A stretch of DNA of 6,392 nt, taken from contig SICY01000048.1 of assembly GCA_009697485.1 (NCBI GenBank), positions 1 to 6,392 of the forward strand, in the 5' to 3' direction. A program made the position numbers and the translations under genes. Positions 4,888 through 6,392 of this stretch are shown piece after piece. This stretch comes from Nitrosarchaeum sp. GTDB taxonomy: Archaea > Thermoproteota > Nitrososphaeria > Nitrososphaerales > Nitrosopumilaceae. The notes beneath the pieces were generated by a model. That model did not search any database. It worked only from the letters and a program-made list of their open reading frames with translations, and was not told the origin of the DNA. Numbering within the stretch: position 1 is the stretch's first letter; every line of letters starts with the position of its first letter.

Positions 4888-6392
4888 ATGATTTTTGTAG
4901 ATATTACGTTACAAAAAATGACATCAAAATTATGGTTATTTTATATAATGCTGGCACTTACAATCTTTTTTCCACTATCTTTTGCTCAGCACCATGGCGG
5001 TCAGCAAGCTCCCCCAATTAGTTTTGGAATGGGGGAAGTAACCGTAAGCACATCCTTAATTCCAGCAGATTTTACTCCTGAAAAATATTCCGATGCAAAT
5101 CTAAAAATCCGATTTTTTGATCCTATGACTAATGTGAATATCGAAAGTGTCAGTTATAGAATCCAAATATTTTATGGCACGCAATTGGTTGCAAATCAAA
5201 TGTTTTTTGATAAAGACGGAGAGCTAGATATCAAAATACAACCCAAATCAGGGTGTCAGCAAGAAGAACTGTGGAAATGCACAAAATATTATGGAGACGT
5301 TGATCCAATTGTACCAAATGCTTTAGCTTCCACATCTTCTAGCATACCTGTGATTTCTGGACCTGTGTTTGTTAATACTGGACAATACACTGTAAAAACT
5401 GACATAATAGGGGCAAAAAATCCAAAAACCCAAACTGCTCAGGATATTCACTTTGAAACTGTTGTAATCATACCTAATGAACAACAGTTTAAGATGGTTG
5501 CATCTGGCACTGAGTATTCTATTTCTGCAAAAAATTTCCAAGATCCAATTACAAAATTACACTATGATGAATCTTCCAAGTCAATAATCTTTGAAATGCC
5601 TTTTAATTGGGCACATGTTGAACACATGGATTTTGTGAAAAATTATTTTGAAATTCCAAAAAATTTCTTGCCTTTTCAAAATGTGAACAGCTTTTATGGC
5701 AAAGTTAATGATGCTTTAATTCTTCCAAAAGATTTGCATTATGATAAATATTCAAGCAAAAATACTGACATAATACATTTTATGATTAATAATGACGAAC
5801 TACAACAATTCAAAAACTCTGATTCTAAACTAAATGTTGCAATTATTCCTGAATCTCAATCATCAATAGTATCTGAAGAACTTTTCTTTGATAATGGATT
5901 TAAGGCTCTTGCCTCTTATGATTCTCGATATTCTAAAAGTAAGGATTTTCTTTTTTCTATTGTATTTTTTGATTCCAAAGGAAATCTGGCTACTGATATA
6001 CGATATGGATATGGTCTAAAGGACCCATCTGGAAAAGAAATTGCAAACACTGGTGGAAATCCAAATAATTTAGGAATTACTTTACCAAATGGCATTGATA
6101 CAAGAATACTTGATGCTTCTCTAGAAGGCAAGTATTCGATGCAAATTGTATTGTTAGGAATTGGGTATGACGACTTTGAAAGACCTATTTTTAAAAAATT
6201 TGAATTTGAAATGGTAAAATCTAAAATGCCAAAAACTGTGATTCCTGCATCTGCAATTCCAGATTGGATTAAAAAGAATGCTGGTTGGTGGGCAGACGGC
6301 TCCATTGACGATGATTCATTCATTCAAGGAATCCAATTTTTAATCAAAGAGAAGATAATCCATATTCCATCCACTCAAAATTCAGGAACTGG
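4888..6392 (+). CDS. Large exported protein with WIKxNAGWW segment (3' end outside window)
   Basis: The frame is open from ATG 4888 to the window edge (501 full codons), so the C-terminus is missing. A second ATG at 4918 gives a more standard signal peptide; I kept 4888 because the TATA-like region is closer to it. Numbering here is from 4888. K14 and a hydrophobic run at 15-30 lead to the likely cleavage site SFA|QHHGG (A33/Q34). The mature part looks beta-rich: a first module from about 45 (GMGEVTVSTSLIPADF), a long middle part, and another module ending near 440. C123 and C131 are close enough to form a disulfide outside the cell. At 457-491 lies PDWIKKNAGWWADG followed by a DDDSFIQGIQFLIKEKII helix, a segment I recall in many exported proteins of ammonia-oxidising archaea. 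It is probably at the cell surface; the missing end may hold a membrane anchor or sorting tail. No enzymatic motif is seen. Confidence 0.88.
   Translation, partial: MIFVDITLQKMTSKLWLFYIMLALTIFFPLSFAQHHGGQQAPPISFGMGEVTVSTSLIPADFTPEKYSDANLKIRFFDPMTNVNIESVSYRIQIFYGTQLVANQMFFDKDGELDIKIQPKSGCQQEELWKCTKYYGDVDPIVPNALASTSSSIPVISGPVFVNTGQYTVKTDIIGAKNPKTQTAQDIHFETVVIIPNEQQFKMVASGTEYSISAKNFQDPITKLHYDESSKSIIFEMPFNWAHVEHMDFVKNYFEIPKNFLPFQNVNSFYGKVNDALILPKDLHYDKYSSKNTDIIHFMINNDELQQFKNSDSKLNVAIIPESQSSIVSEELFFDNGFKALASYDSRYSKSKDFLFSIVFFDSKGNLATDIRYGYGLKDPSGKEIANTGGNPNNLGITLPNGIDTRILDASLEGKYSMQIVLLGIGYDDFERPIFKKFEFEMVKSKMPKTVIPASAIPDWIKKNAGWWADGSIDDDSFIQGIQFLIKEKIIHIPSTQNSGT

Noticed and set aside
5916..6323. 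135-residue minus-strand ORF inside the exported-protein gene
   Set aside because: The opposite strand carries a long open frame with a signal peptide and a known segment; the antisense frame has no recognisable features.
1..6392. CRISPR array, insertion sequence or toxin-antitoxin pair
   Set aside because: No regularly spaced repeats, no transposase or terminal inverted repeats, and no paired small genes of known toxin-antitoxin type were seen.

Overview
The window looks like chromosomal DNA from an ammonia-oxidising archaeon (Nitrososphaerota/Thaumarchaeota, most like marine Nitrosopumilus). Three things point there. The FEN1 flap endonuclease is of the archaeal/eukaryotic type. Genes mostly lack Shine-Dalgarno sites and instead carry an AT-rich TATA-like element about 25 bases before the ATG. 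The last gene encodes a secreted protein with the 'PDWIKKNAGWWADG' type of segment that, from memory, recurs in exported proteins of this group. The DNA is AT-rich throughout. The genus is an inference; no rRNA marker is present.

Layout: (1) 61-1974 (+) encodes a complete AMP-forming acetyl-CoA synthetase-type enzyme with all core motifs. (2) Convergent to it, with only 25 bases between the stop codons, lies a small PAS-domain protein at 2000-2536 (-). (3) Upstream of that on the same strand is the flap endonuclease FEN1 at 2575-3600 (-), with all catalytic acidic residues present. (4) A 137-base divergent intergenic region separates fen1 from an unrecognised 87-residue protein at 3738-4001 (+). 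(5) An intron-less tRNA-Ser(CGA) lies at 4072-4153 (+). (6) A small single-pass membrane protein lies at 4241-4771 (-). (7) A second divergent promoter region leads to a large exported protein that starts at 4888 (or 4918) and runs off the right edge of the window.

The genes do not form one pathway. They are mostly single-gene transcription units covering central carbon metabolism, DNA replication and repair, translation, a possible sensor and the cell surface. I see no mobile element, CRISPR array, toxin-antitoxin pair or biosynthetic cluster. The less understood parts are the exported protein with a His-rich mature N-terminus, the 87-residue orphan, the membrane protein and the PAS-only protein. 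The most consistent regulatory pattern is a TATA-like box placed as expected for leaderless transcripts.
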